From assembly GCF_024746815.1 (NCBI RefSeq), contig NZ_CP080528.1, forward strand, positions 806,001 through 870,000: DNA of 64,000 bases, in the 5' to 3' direction. Origin of the DNA: Mesorhizobium sp. AR07 (GTDB lineage: Bacteria > Pseudomonadota > Alphaproteobacteria > Rhizobiales > Rhizobiaceae). The position numbers and the translations under genes were made by a program. Below the pieces are notes generated by a model that searched no databases, was not told where the DNA came from, and saw nothing but the letters and a program-made list of their open reading frames with translations. Each line of letters begins with the position of its first letter. The stretch's first letter is position 1. This document shows, piece by piece, positions 8,953 through 16,675 of the stretch.

Positions 8953-10305
8953 TCACTCAGCGCTGCAAACGCTGTCCGCGTTCACCAACTTTGAAGAATC
9001 GCGCGGAAGATCCGTTCTTCGAATTGCCTCAGCACTTCCCGAACTGCCTGTACCAACTCCGGCAATCGGGTTTGCGACGATGATCTGCTTTTTGTCGGCG
9101 TTGGGCAGGGTGGCAGTCTTGCGTGAAAGCCAATCACTATTGCTCAAGGTGCACAAAGCATAGGCTTTCAAGGGGAGTAACAGAAAGATGTTGATAAAAG
9201 TGTGCAGAGAAAAGCCGATAAATCGAGCTTGCCGAGCTCGACATGCTGTCACGGTGCACCGAATTATGGTCATTGCTGCAATAACCAGGATTGTCGTCCA
9301 AGGCAGCGTGGCTGTCAGTGCAAACTGTGCAATCCCGGCTATTACCGACAGGGCAAGAAGTAGCGGGCCAAGATTCTGTCCGACGACGTCCAATGTAAGA
9401 TAGCGATCGAGGCCGGGCAACAGGCGCAGCGCAAGCAGCGTGTCCCGGAAAGTGCTCCGTGCCCAGCGCAGTTGTTGGCGCAGATAAGGTCCTAACCTAT
9501 CGGGGACCACCGTTACAGCAATAGCGTCCGGAACGTACTCGGTTCGAAAGCCTGCCTCCAGCATGAGGATCGTAAGATGGCGATCCTCACCGAAGTCGCT
9601 TGGCTTGCCCCGAAACATCTGCGTCTCGTACTGGTCTAGCAGCGAAAGCAGCGAAGATCGGCGGTACATAGCACAGGGGCCGCAACAGCACATGACGGCA
9701 CCGAAGCGGGCTTGCGCCGCCCTCTCCTCATTGCAGGCCAGCCAGTACTCCATATCGATCAATCGGGTCAGCCAAGTGTCGCTCCGGTTGCTTGCCGTCA
9801 ACTGGCCCATGGCAGCGCCGATTGCTGGATCCTGCATCTTCCGCGCAAGCTTCCTGATGACGTCGGACGCAAGTGTCGTGTCCGAGTCGACGTTGAGCAC
9901 CAAATCTCCAGATGAGCGACGTATCGCGGCGATCTGCGCTTTGCGCTTGCCGACATTCTCTGGGAGCAGAATGAAGTCGAATCGCGGGTCGCCGGCGTAA
10001 TTGTCGTGAACGGGAATGACGGCGTCGCGATTTCCAGAACCGTCATCAACCACGTAGACACGTAGCTTTCCGGCGTATTCCTGGTTTGCAATGGAATCTA
10101 GGCACGCCGAGAGCGTAAGCGGGCCTTCGTTGTAGCAGGGGATGATGACATCCACGCTCGGCCAGAGGTCGGAGCCGACCAGGTCTTCCGACGCCGGTGC
10201 AACGGTTGGCGGCAGGGAATAAACCGCCTGCATGCCCTTATAAACAGTCGAGAGCAGTGCATAGCACGCGACGGCGACAGTACTGGTCGTGGTAAGCAGG
10301 TCCAT
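8953..10305 (-). CDS. nodC: NodC: chitooligosaccharide synthase
   Basis: A family-2 processive N-acetylglucosaminyltransferase of 450 residues. It polymerises UDP-GlcNAc into the chitin-oligomer backbone of Nod factors at the inner membrane. Visible features are an N-terminal hydrophobic segment, the nucleotide-binding region VDVIIPCYNEG, the NVDSDT acidic motif, the GEDRH catalytic segment, the QQLRWARS (QxxRW) processivity motif, and several C-terminal membrane helices. It starts 14 bp after the nodB stop. The hydrophilic tail is somewhat extended after the last helix, as is common among NodC proteins. Confidence 0.97.
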   Translation of the reverse strand: MDLLTTTSTVAVACYALLSTVYKGMQAVYSLPPTVAPASEDLVGSDLWPSVDVIIPCYNEGPLTLSACLDSIANQEYAGKLRVYVVDDGSGNRDAVIPVHDNYAGDPRFDFILLPENVGKRKAQIAAIRRSSGDLVLNVDSDTTLASDVIRKLARKMQDPAIGAAMGQLTASNRSDTWLTRLIDMEYWLACNEERAAQARFGAVMCCCGPCAMYRRSSLLSLLDQYETQMFRGKPSDFGEDRHLTILMLEAGFRTEYVPDAIAVTVVPDRLGPYLRQQLRWARSTFRDTLLALRLLPGLDRYLTLDVVGQNLGPLLLALSVIAGIAQFALTATLPWTTILVIAAMTIIRCTVTACRARQARFIGFSLHTFINIFLLLPLKAYALCTLSNSDWLSRKTATLPNADKKQIIVANPIAGVGTGSSGSAEAIRRTDLPRDSSKLVNADSVCSAE

Positions 10306-10319
10306 GGGATCTCGTATAT

Positions 10320-10976
10320 TCAGTGATGTTGAGGGAGCGGGCGGATTACAAAACCGCGGTGATGCAGCGCTGGAATCAGGCGGGATAGCGCCGTGACAGT
10401 CTGGTCACGCAGACTGGCGTAAGTGGCCGATTTCAACTCCTCGGGCCACCCGTCGTGCAAGAGCACAATTGCGCCCGGCCCAACACCGGTGAGCACCTCA
10501 TCGACAATCGCGTCGACGCCAGGGCGAGCCCAGTCTCGCGGGTCAACTGACCAATGGACGCATGCCAATCCAGCGCGCGCCGACGTAGTGAGCACGTCCT
10601 CGGTCCAGACCCCATACGGCGCGCGCATGCGCCGCACCGTGGCCTGGGGACACGCCATCCTGATGGCGTTGCTTGCCTCGACTATTTCACGTTCGACTTC
10701 GCCGGGTTCGCATCTGGACAGGTCCGGATGAGTCATCGTGTGATTGGCTACCTCGTGCCCTTCTGCAATCATTCGTCGGATGAGTTCCGGCTGGTCTGCT
10801 GCGTGGGCACCGATGACGAAGAACGTCGCCGGCACCCGATGTTGCGCCAACAAATCGAGGATCTGCGGTGTGCAAACTGGATTGGGCCCGTCGTCAAACG
10901 TCAAATAGACGCTTCGATCTTGAGTGCCGTCAGCGCAGTCACTGGGCACTTCGCACATGTAGTCCACATTTTTCAT
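10320..10976 (-). CDS. nodB: NodB: chitooligosaccharide N-deacetylase
   Basis: A polysaccharide deacetylase of 218 residues that removes the acetyl group from the non-reducing end of the chitin oligomer, preparing it for acylation by NodA. The metal site is visible as LTFDDGP (D28, D29) together with H79 and H83 in the NHTMTH segment. The HDGW motif lies near the C-terminus. Its ATG overlaps the stop of a decayed nodA fragment (ATGA), which preserves the ancestral nodA-nodB coupling even though that nodA is dead. nodC follows after 14 bp. Nod box 1 lies about 325 bp upstream. Confidence 0.97.
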   Translation of the reverse strand: MKNVDYMCEVPSDCADGTQDRSVYLTFDDGPNPVCTPQILDLLAQHRVPATFFVIGAHAADQPELIRRMIAEGHEVANHTMTHPDLSRCEPGEVEREIVEASNAIRMACPQATVRRMRAPYGVWTEDVLTTSARAGLACVHWSVDPRDWARPGVDAIVDEVLTGVGPGAIVLLHDGWPEELKSATYASLRDQTVTALSRLIPALHHRGFVIRPLPQHH

Positions 10977-11087
10977 AGGTTCGGAACGCTCCGATCAATC
11001 AGGGTGCCGGGCGGCCACTCGCCCATCGAGCATCGAATTGGCGCAACATGGTTCCGCATCGCCTGCCGAACCGTGCCGGATGGAATG
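10973..11087 (-). pseudogene. nodA: nodA remnant upstream of nodB
   Basis: Two pieces of nodA are fused here. The last residues (APIRCSMGEWPPGTLIDR) match the C-terminus of the intact nodA at 14991-15581. An internal piece (GTVRQAMRNHV) is joined directly to it, so about 40 codons between them are gone. Everything N-terminal of that piece, back to the promoter leader, is also deleted. The residual frame still ends in an ATGA overlap with nodB. Confidence 0.85.
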
Positions 11088-11420
11088 GAGAGGTTGTCGC
11101 GTCGTGTCGACGCGATGGACCTTGCACGGGTCACCGAAGAACCAAGCCGCAATCGACATGCGACTTGATTGATGTTGGGCGTATGCCGGAAGGCGTACAC
11201 CAGAAAATGCTCCTCGGAGCCGAAAGTGCTCCTCGGAGCTAACGCAAACATCGACAACGTTCCTTTAGGACTTCCTTGAATTCTCCCTATGCGACGTTCT
11301 GCAAAATCGGTAAAATCGTTTGTTTCGATCAGATGCATCCACGCTTTGGATAGCTGATGACATGCATTTTCAAACGGCTCGATGTAAATCTCATCGTGGT
11401 GCACGACGCGCGCTCGCCGG
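11088..11420 (-). repeat. Duplicated nod promoter/leader, copy A
   Basis: This leader, nod box and nodD start region repeats at 15631-15955 with high identity over about 330 bp. Shared landmarks are GACGCGATGGACCTTGC, the GAAGAACCAAGCCGCAA segment and the GGAATTCTCC-type segment before the nod box. Copy A leads into nodBCIJ and copy B into nodA. It marks an ancient duplication of the nodD-nodA intergenic region. Confidence 0.85.
11301..11351 (-). promoter_or_regulatory. nod box 1, driving nodBCIJ(H-PQ)
   Basis: Read on the minus strand, the site has ATCCA-N5-TGGATG, then ATCGAAACAAACGATTTTAC about 6 nt later, which is a near-consensus NodD-binding nod box. Its downstream leader runs into the nodA remnant and nodB. 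It lies between that leader and a divergent nodD remnant, the classical nodD-nodA arrangement. Confidence 0.92.
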
Positions 11421-11945
11421 GCGCGGCCTCACTGCCGCGGCAAGCCGAAGCATCGGATGACACGAGCCCTTTCGAACAATCTTCGGGACTAGCCCGCCAG
11501 CTTGCGGCGCGCTTTGGCGTCGCATTGTGTGGTCCAGCGCTATCGAGCTACGGGTAGCGCTCGGCCTGGGGTGGCCATCGCCACAGCGTTCTGGAGCATC
11601 GGGCGTTCATCATCATCGAGCGGATCGAGCACACCTCGAATCTGACGCTGCATCGGCAGAAGCTGGCCGCACGCGGTATCTTAGTGTCCCGTAATGCGGT
11701 TTGGCAGTTTCTCAGGCGCGAGGGGTGAAGATGGGCCAGCTCATCCACAAAACCACATCCACCGAATGCGCAAACTACCTCGCAAACGCTCGTGGGCATG
11801 CTTCTATCAAAATGCTCTAAGCCAACCGGCCATGTCCTCGCGCGGCTGCACGATTCTTTCCGCGATGAAATATTGCCATGAACAGCCGCGAACTTATTCT
11901 AATACCGCGTGCGGAAGCACTCGCCCCCTAAGTTCGTTAGAGTGG
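11361..11945 (+). pseudogene. nodD: nodD remnant A, interrupted by IS630 debris
   Basis: The 5' end (about 11361-11440) encodes a frameshifted NodD start (KRLDVNLIVVHDA, against the family DLNLLVVLDAL). A later piece (about 11830-11945) encodes ARLHDSFRDEI followed by stops and frameshifts, matching the NodD region after the helix-turn-helix. Between them lies an IS630-type fragment. The gene diverges from nod box 1. It is clearly inactive. Confidence 0.8.
11446..11822 (+). mobile_element. IS630-family transposase remnant
   Basis: Conceptual translation gives a helix-turn-helix-like piece (LARQLAARFGVA), a middle piece (LTLHRQKLAARGILVSRNAVW, with QFLRREG following) and a short C-terminal piece (CANYLANARGHASIKML), all in the order found in IS630-type transposases. 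The DDE core is missing and frames are broken. It has inserted into the nodD remnant. Confidence 0.65.
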
Positions 11946-12212
11946 AGACCTCTCGCATGATGCCTACCCCGCACGGTGGCCATCTCACGCGTAATCTCGG
12001 CCGCCACTACTTGTGGCTCTTGGCCATCGGAGCGGCCGACGGCCAAGGGTGATCACGCTGCTCTGCTGGGCTATCTGCTCAATCACGCATATTGCTGCCC
12101 CTTCGGTGATGCTGGATGATCCCAGATCTTCGTGGCAGATAGCTGGTTGCGCAGGTCGCGGACCGTGACGCAAGGGCGTTTTGGAACAGGTAAGCTCCGG
12201 TCAAGCCCGTGC
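11946..12212. other. Gap between nodD remnant A and nodG
   Basis: The 267 bp contain no supported gene. The stretch sits at the junction of the two duplicated nod units, downstream of nodG. No nod box was found. Confidence 0.35.
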
Positions 12213-12950
12213 TCAGATCATCGCCATGCCGCCATTCACATGGATGGTCTGGCCGGTGACGTAGGCGGCTTCGTTGGAGGCGAGATAGGCGACGGCGGAC
12301 GCGACTTCAACGCTGGTGCCCATACGGCGCGTCGGGATCGCCGCCATGATCGCCTCTTTCTGCTTGTCGTTGAGCTTGTCGGTCATCGCCGATTCGATGA
12401 AGCCCGGGGCGACGCAGTTGACGGTGATGTTGCGGGTGGCGATCTCCTGCGCCAGAGACTTGGAAAAGCCGATCATGCCGGCCTTGGAGGCGCAGTAGTT
12501 CGTCTGGCCGGGATTGCCGGTGACGCCGACCACCGAGGTGATGTTGATGATGCGGCCGTGGCGGCGGCGCATCATCGGATGGGTGAGTTCGCGGGTCAGC
12601 CTGAACACGGCTGTCAGATTGACCTCGAGCACGGTGTTCCAGTCGGTGTCCGACATGCGCACGAACAGACCGTCCTTGGTGATGCCGGCATTGTTGACCA
12701 GTATGTCGACACCTTCGAGATCGGCCTCCGCCTTCTGGCCGAGCGCCTTGACCTCGTCGCGGTTCGACAAATTGGCCGGGAACAGCTTGACCCGGTCGCC
12801 AAGCTCGGCGGCCAGCGTCTCCAGTTTCTCGACACGGGTGCCATGCAGGCCGACGATGGCGCCCTGCGCATGCAGAACCCTGGCGATCGCCTCGCCAATG
12901 CCCCCCGATGCGCCGGTGACGAGTGCCTTGCGGCCAGTCAATTCGAACAT
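12213..12950 (-). CDS. nodG: NodG: 3-oxoacyl-ACP reductase (FabG family)
   Basis: A short-chain dehydrogenase/reductase of 245 residues that reduces 3-oxoacyl-ACP with NADPH. The cofactor motif TGASGGIG is at 12-19, NNAG near 86-89, and the catalytic Ser139, Tyr152 and Lys156 are present. It is very close to housekeeping FabG. The name NodG rests on its place 277 bp downstream of nodE in the nodA-F-E series, where it could help build the unusual acyl chain of the Nod factor. A redundant fabG captured by the island is the alternative reading. Confidence 0.85.
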   Translation of the reverse strand: MFELTGRKALVTGASGGIGEAIARVLHAQGAIVGLHGTRVEKLETLAAELGDRVKLFPANLSNRDEVKALGQKAEADLEGVDILVNNAGITKDGLFVRMSDTDWNTVLEVNLTAVFRLTRELTHPMMRRRHGRIINITSVVGVTGNPGQTNYCASKAGMIGFSKSLAQEIATRNITVNCVAPGFIESAMTDKLNDKQKEAIMAAIPTRRMGTSVEVASAVAYLASNEAAYVTGQTIHVNGGMAMI

Positions 12951-13227
12951 TTATTATGCTCTTTTCAAATGCTGCAGCATCGCCGCGCCAGAAGTCTCGG
13001 TTCGTGGCAGCTTCCTCGCCGCGAACTCGCGCAGCGCAGAGGTCTCGGCCACGATAATTCCAGGCGCCGGATGACCGACGTGATCACCTAAATCTGCTGC
13101 TTCACTGGGCTACTGCAAGTACTTGCACTCCAACCCTTCAGCCCACCTGAGCAAGGAGGCCGCTACGGACCGATCGGGGATTCCGCAAACATCGGGATAC
13201 GGAAGGTGACCTTGCCGGCATGTCGTC

Positions 13228-14436
13228 CTACACCTGCCTGAATGCCAGAACCGCGTTCATGCCGGCCATGGCGAAGGCGTTGCTCAGTGCCACGCGGACC
13301 TTGCGCTCGCGCGCGACGTTGGGCGTGACATCGAGATCGCAATCGGGGTCTGGCTCGCGATAATTGGCGGTCGGCGGCACGACACCCTCTTGGATTGCCA
13401 TCACGCAGGCGATCATTTCAAGCGCGCTCGCGGCGCCGAGGCAATGCGCGTGCATGGACTTGGTGGAAGAGATGGACATCGAGTTGGCGTGGCCACCGAA
13501 GACTCGCTTGATCGCCTCCGTCTCCATCCGATCATTGGCCTTGGTGCCGGTGCCGTGCGCATTGATGTAGTCGACATCCTGGGCATTCAGCCCGGCATCG
13601 GCAAGGCAGGCGCGCATCGCCGCCTCCGGCCCCTCGACAGCCGGCGCGACGAGGTTGAAGGCATCAGCGGAAAGGCCGATGCCGGCGATCTCGGCAATAA
13701 TCGTTGCGCCGCGAGCAGTGGCATGTTCATAGCTTTCCAGCACGGCCATCCCCGCACCCTCGCCCAGCACCAAGCCCCTCCTGTCGGAGGAGAAGGGCCT
13801 GCAGGTATCTGGCGCAATCACGCGCATTGCTTCCCACGCTTTCACCACACAAAATACGAATGGCGCGTCGCTGCCTCCGGCAAGCATCACGTCGGCCCGG
13901 CCGCACCTGATCTGGTCTACGGCTGAGGCAATCGCATGGTTGGCAGAGGCGCAGGCGGAGGTGACGCCGAAGACCGGCCCGCGCAGGCCGAGGCTCATGC
14001 TGACCTGGCCGGCAGCGGCACTCGGCATCGCCTTGGGTACGTCCATGACGCCAGCACGGCGCGCGCCGTTCAAAAGGAGAGCGCGGTAGCTTGCCTCGAT
14101 CGCTTCCCAGCCGCTGCCGCCGACGCCCACTATCGCACCGAAGCGATAGGCATTTCGTTCATCGCAGGAAAGTCCGGCCTGTCGCATGGCTTCCCGCGCT
14201 GCAAGCACGGCAAGCAGGCTGAAGCGGTCCATGGTGACGAGCTGCCTGCGGTCGATGTCGTGCTCAGGGAGCGTCTTGATCTCGGCACCGATCGTGCCGG
14301 TCAACCCATGAAGCTCTGAAGTGACAATCGGGCCGATTGCTGAGCGACCTTCGCGCATCTCTTTCCAGATGGAGGGGGCATCAGTGCCCAGCCCGCACAG
14401 CCCGCCTATTCCGGTGATGACGACCCGCCTGTCCAT
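13228..14436 (-). CDS. nodE: NodE: beta-ketoacyl-ACP synthase for Nod-factor acyl chains
   Basis: A FabF-type condensing enzyme of 402 residues. It works with NodF to make polyunsaturated acyl chains that NodA then places on the Nod factor. The catalytic triad is visible as Cys162 (TSACAS), His294 (NAHGTGT) and a second histidine (329/331) in KSMHAHCLGAAS. Its start codon directly abuts the nodF stop with no gap, so the two are translated together. Confidence 0.94.
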   Translation of the reverse strand: MDRRVVITGIGGLCGLGTDAPSIWKEMREGRSAIGPIVTSELHGLTGTIGAEIKTLPEHDIDRRQLVTMDRFSLLAVLAAREAMRQAGLSCDERNAYRFGAIVGVGGSGWEAIEASYRALLLNGARRAGVMDVPKAMPSAAAGQVSMSLGLRGPVFGVTSACASANHAIASAVDQIRCGRADVMLAGGSDAPFVFCVVKAWEAMRVIAPDTCRPFSSDRRGLVLGEGAGMAVLESYEHATARGATIIAEIAGIGLSADAFNLVAPAVEGPEAAMRACLADAGLNAQDVDYINAHGTGTKANDRMETEAIKRVFGGHANSMSISSTKSMHAHCLGAASALEMIACVMAIQEGVVPPTANYREPDPDCDLDVTPNVARERKVRVALSNAFAMAGMNAVLAFRQV

Positions 14437-14718
14437 TCAAGCTGCCTCAGCAAGCAAGCCGCGGATGGCTTTCACGATGTCGCCAACATTCTGCAGATCC
14501 GACCACGCCTCCGATGTGTTCATTTCGATCTTAATGCCATAGGCTTGCTCGAGGTCCCAGAGCACGTCCGCCAGTCCCAGCGAATCGATGCCGAGCGCGG
14601 TCACTTCCGTCTCGGTCGTTATTTCGCCGACTATGGGTCGAAACGCTCCCGCAAAGTTCTCAGATTCGACGCGTTTCTTGATTATGGTAATGATTTCCGT
14701 TGCGAGTTGATCAGCCAT
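14437..14718 (-). CDS. nodF: NodF: specialised acyl carrier protein
   Basis: A 93-residue acyl carrier protein. The 4'-phosphopantetheine attachment serine is Ser46 in GIDSLGLAD. It carries the growing chain during NodE-dependent synthesis. The sequence departs from housekeeping AcpP (for example a longer N-terminus and fewer acidic residues), as NodF does. The ATG at 14718 follows a GGAACAGA purine-rich stretch. It abuts nodE. Confidence 0.94.
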   Translation of the reverse strand: MADQLATEIITIIKKRVESENFAGAFRPIVGEITTETEVTALGIDSLGLADVLWDLEQAYGIKIEMNTSEAWSDLQNVGDIVKAIRGLLAEAA

Positions 14719-14828
14719 TCTGTCTGTTCCTTTCGATTTCAGCTGGTTTGACGTGGACGCGGCTCAACTCCTGCGGGCCGCGTTGCGAAAATAGCCACCG
14801 ACAAAGCTCATGCTCATAAGGGCGGGCT

Positions 14829-14988
14829 GAGTTCCGGCCGATCTGCGGCGTAGGCTCCGATGACGAAGAAGGTCGCCGGCACCCGATGTGGCGCCAGCAC
14901 ATGACGGATTTGCGGTATGCAATGTGGGTTGGGCAAGTCCTCAAAGGTCGGCGTCAGCGCATCACCCGGCACTCACATGTGTAGTCAT
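14829..14988 (-). pseudogene. nodB: nodB 5' remnant downstream of nodA
   Basis: About 160 bp match the 5' third of the intact nodB (10782-10976): the shared stretch runs from the start region to the codons for PATFFVIGAHAADQPEL. The copy has an early stop within about eight codons, an internal deletion, and no 3' part. It sits immediately after the nodA stop, exactly where nodB lies in a nodABC operon. Confidence 0.85.
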
Positions 14989-14990
14989 GC

Positions 14991-15581
14991 TTACAATTCT
15001 GGACCGTTTCGGTCGATCAGGGTGCCGGACGGCCACTCGTCCATCGAGCGTCCAATTGGCGCAACGAAGACGATCACGTCCTCGACGCGGGTGGGCGGCA
15101 GGTCGGGATGTATATTTGCGAGGGTGGACCGTACCTCAACCCCCGACACAATGCTCGCCAGACCGCCGCGGCAGAACCTCTCAACGTGGTTCCGCATTGC
15201 CTGCCGAACCGTGCCGAACACAAATGGAACCCCCATCCGCTGCAGCAATGGGTACACAACGCTCAGTGAAAAGCTGATTCCGAGTCCCTCAAGATCCGGA
15301 CGGACCCCGTATAAGCCAATTTCGGCCACCAGTAGATCGACCTCGCCAACTTTGATGAAGCGGCGCAGTATGCCAATATGAGCCGCTATGCCGTGCGCGT
15401 CGTAACCGATTGCGCGGAATTCCGGCCTTGCACCGGCCCAGCTACGGCCGCCTTCGAATGGCTTTGCGAGGAAGGCCCCATGCCGTCCATAAGTCTTTAG
15501 AAAGAAATCGGAGAGTTCGACATGGTCGGCCAGTTGCAACTCATTTTCCCAGCACAACTTCCACCGTACGTCAGAGCCCAT
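14991..15581 (-). CDS. nodA: NodA: Nod-factor N-acyltransferase
   Basis: A 196-residue N-acyltransferase that attaches the fatty acyl chain to the de-N-acetylated glucosamine at the non-reducing end. The start MGSDVRWKLCWENELQLADH and the segment VRPDLEGLGISFS are characteristic of NodA, and the length is standard. It is headed by nod box 2 with a leader of about 265 bp. nodF follows 272 bp downstream, after a decayed nodB fragment. This is the only intact nodA in the window, so it must serve both nod units. Confidence 0.97.
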   Translation of the reverse strand: MGSDVRWKLCWENELQLADHVELSDFFLKTYGRHGAFLAKPFEGGRSWAGARPEFRAIGYDAHGIAAHIGILRRFIKVGEVDLLVAEIGLYGVRPDLEGLGISFSLSVVYPLLQRMGVPFVFGTVRQAMRNHVERFCRGGLASIVSGVEVRSTLANIHPDLPPTRVEDVIVFVAPIGRSMDEWPSGTLIDRNGPEL

Positions 15582-15630
15582 GGAAATACCTCATCTTGAT
15601 TGCTGTTTTTGAGATAAGCGCCTACGCATG

Positions 15631-15955
15631 GAGAGCTTGCCGCGTCGAGCTGACGCGATGGACCTTGCGCGGATCACCGAAGAACCAAGCCGCAACCGAC
15701 ATGGGAGTTGATTGATGTTTCGGCGTATGCCGGAAGGCGTACACCAGAAGATGCTCCTCGGAGCCGAGAATGCTCCTTGGAGCTAACGCAAACATCGACG
15801 ATTTTCCTTTAGGGCTTCCTTGAATTCTCCCTATGCGACGTTCTTCAGAATCGGTAAAATCGTTTGTTTCGATTAACGGCATCCACGCTATGGATAGCTA
15901 AAGACATGCGTTTCAAAGGGATTGACCTAAATCTCCTCGTTGTGCTCGACGCGCT
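15631..15955 (-). repeat. Duplicated nod promoter/leader, copy B
   Basis: This is the partner of 11088-11420. It includes the nodA leader, nod box 2 and the first codons of nodD remnant B. Spacing from the left repeat edge to the nod box differs by only about 2 bp between copies. Confidence 0.85.
15846..15896 (-). promoter_or_regulatory. nod box 2, driving nodA-nodFEG
   Basis: On the minus strand: ATCCA-N5-TGGATG, then GAAACAAACGATTTTACCGA. It matches nod box 1 almost base for base in the conserved core. It is placed between nodA and a divergent nodD remnant. Confidence 0.92.
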
Positions 15956-16150
15956 GCTGGTGGAGCGCAGCCTCTCGGCGGCCCGCCCCATCAACTCAGC
16001 CAGCCGGCCATGAGTGCGGCCGTCGCCCCCGCTACGCGATTATTTCGGCGATGAACTGTTTACGACAAGCGGCCGCGAACGTTTTGTGACCCCGCGTGCG
16101 GCAGCACTTGCCCCCGCGGTTCGCGACGATCTCTGCACATCCAGTGCTCG
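15906..16150 (+). pseudogene. nodD: nodD remnant B
   Basis: The start encodes MRFKGIDLNLLVVLDALLVERSLSAA-like NodD, then the frame shifts. Resuming in another frame it reads MSAAVA..LRDYFGDELF and later TPRAAALAPAVRD, which continue NodD through the helix-turn-helix region. After about 245 bp it runs into IS5-type debris, so the whole effector-binding domain is lost. Confidence 0.85.
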
Positions 16151-16560
16151 ATTATGGCTGTCCACCACAAGCAGCTGTCCGGCAGCTTACGTTCGAGAGA
16201 TACATGTCGATGAGGCACGTCTCGGTCAGGTTCGGGCGTATTCTGAAGCCCTCCATCGAGGAATGGTTCTTGCTTGAACACCCCCGTCGCGACCCATCGC
16301 CGGTATCGGCGGAAGACGCTGTTCCACTTGCCATATTCATCAGGCATCAGGCAGATGAGGCCATTGCGCCCCGGTTCGGGCCATCCACATCCTGCCTTCG
16401 AAATAGCGCTGATTATCCTGCGCCGGACGGCACCCTCGACCCCGCTCTGCTGGCAGCAGCGGCCCGATCCGTGCCCATTCCTCGTCCGATACCCCAATCC
16501 GCGCGCCCAACGCTGCCTCCAAAAGACAGCCTTGAACCAGCGACCGAGTCTAGCGTCAAG
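16150..16560 (-). mobile_element. IS5-family transposase remnant
   Basis: Minus-strand translation gives VSDEEWARIGPLLPAERGRG followed by GCRPAQDNQ and then, in another frame, DEYGKWNSVFRRYRRW. This is the DUF4096-type N-terminal domain typical of two-frame IS5 elements. The catalytic half is missing or scrambled. It truncates nodD remnant B. Confidence 0.75.
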
Positions 16561-16675
16561 CTTTGTCCACGAAGCCTAATAGACGACAGTGTCTCCAAAC
16601 TTGCCCCAACACATGTGTGAGCTTTGCTACGCGCGCGAATGCGCCTCGCACTCGTCTTGCCAGCCGCCCGCGGGC

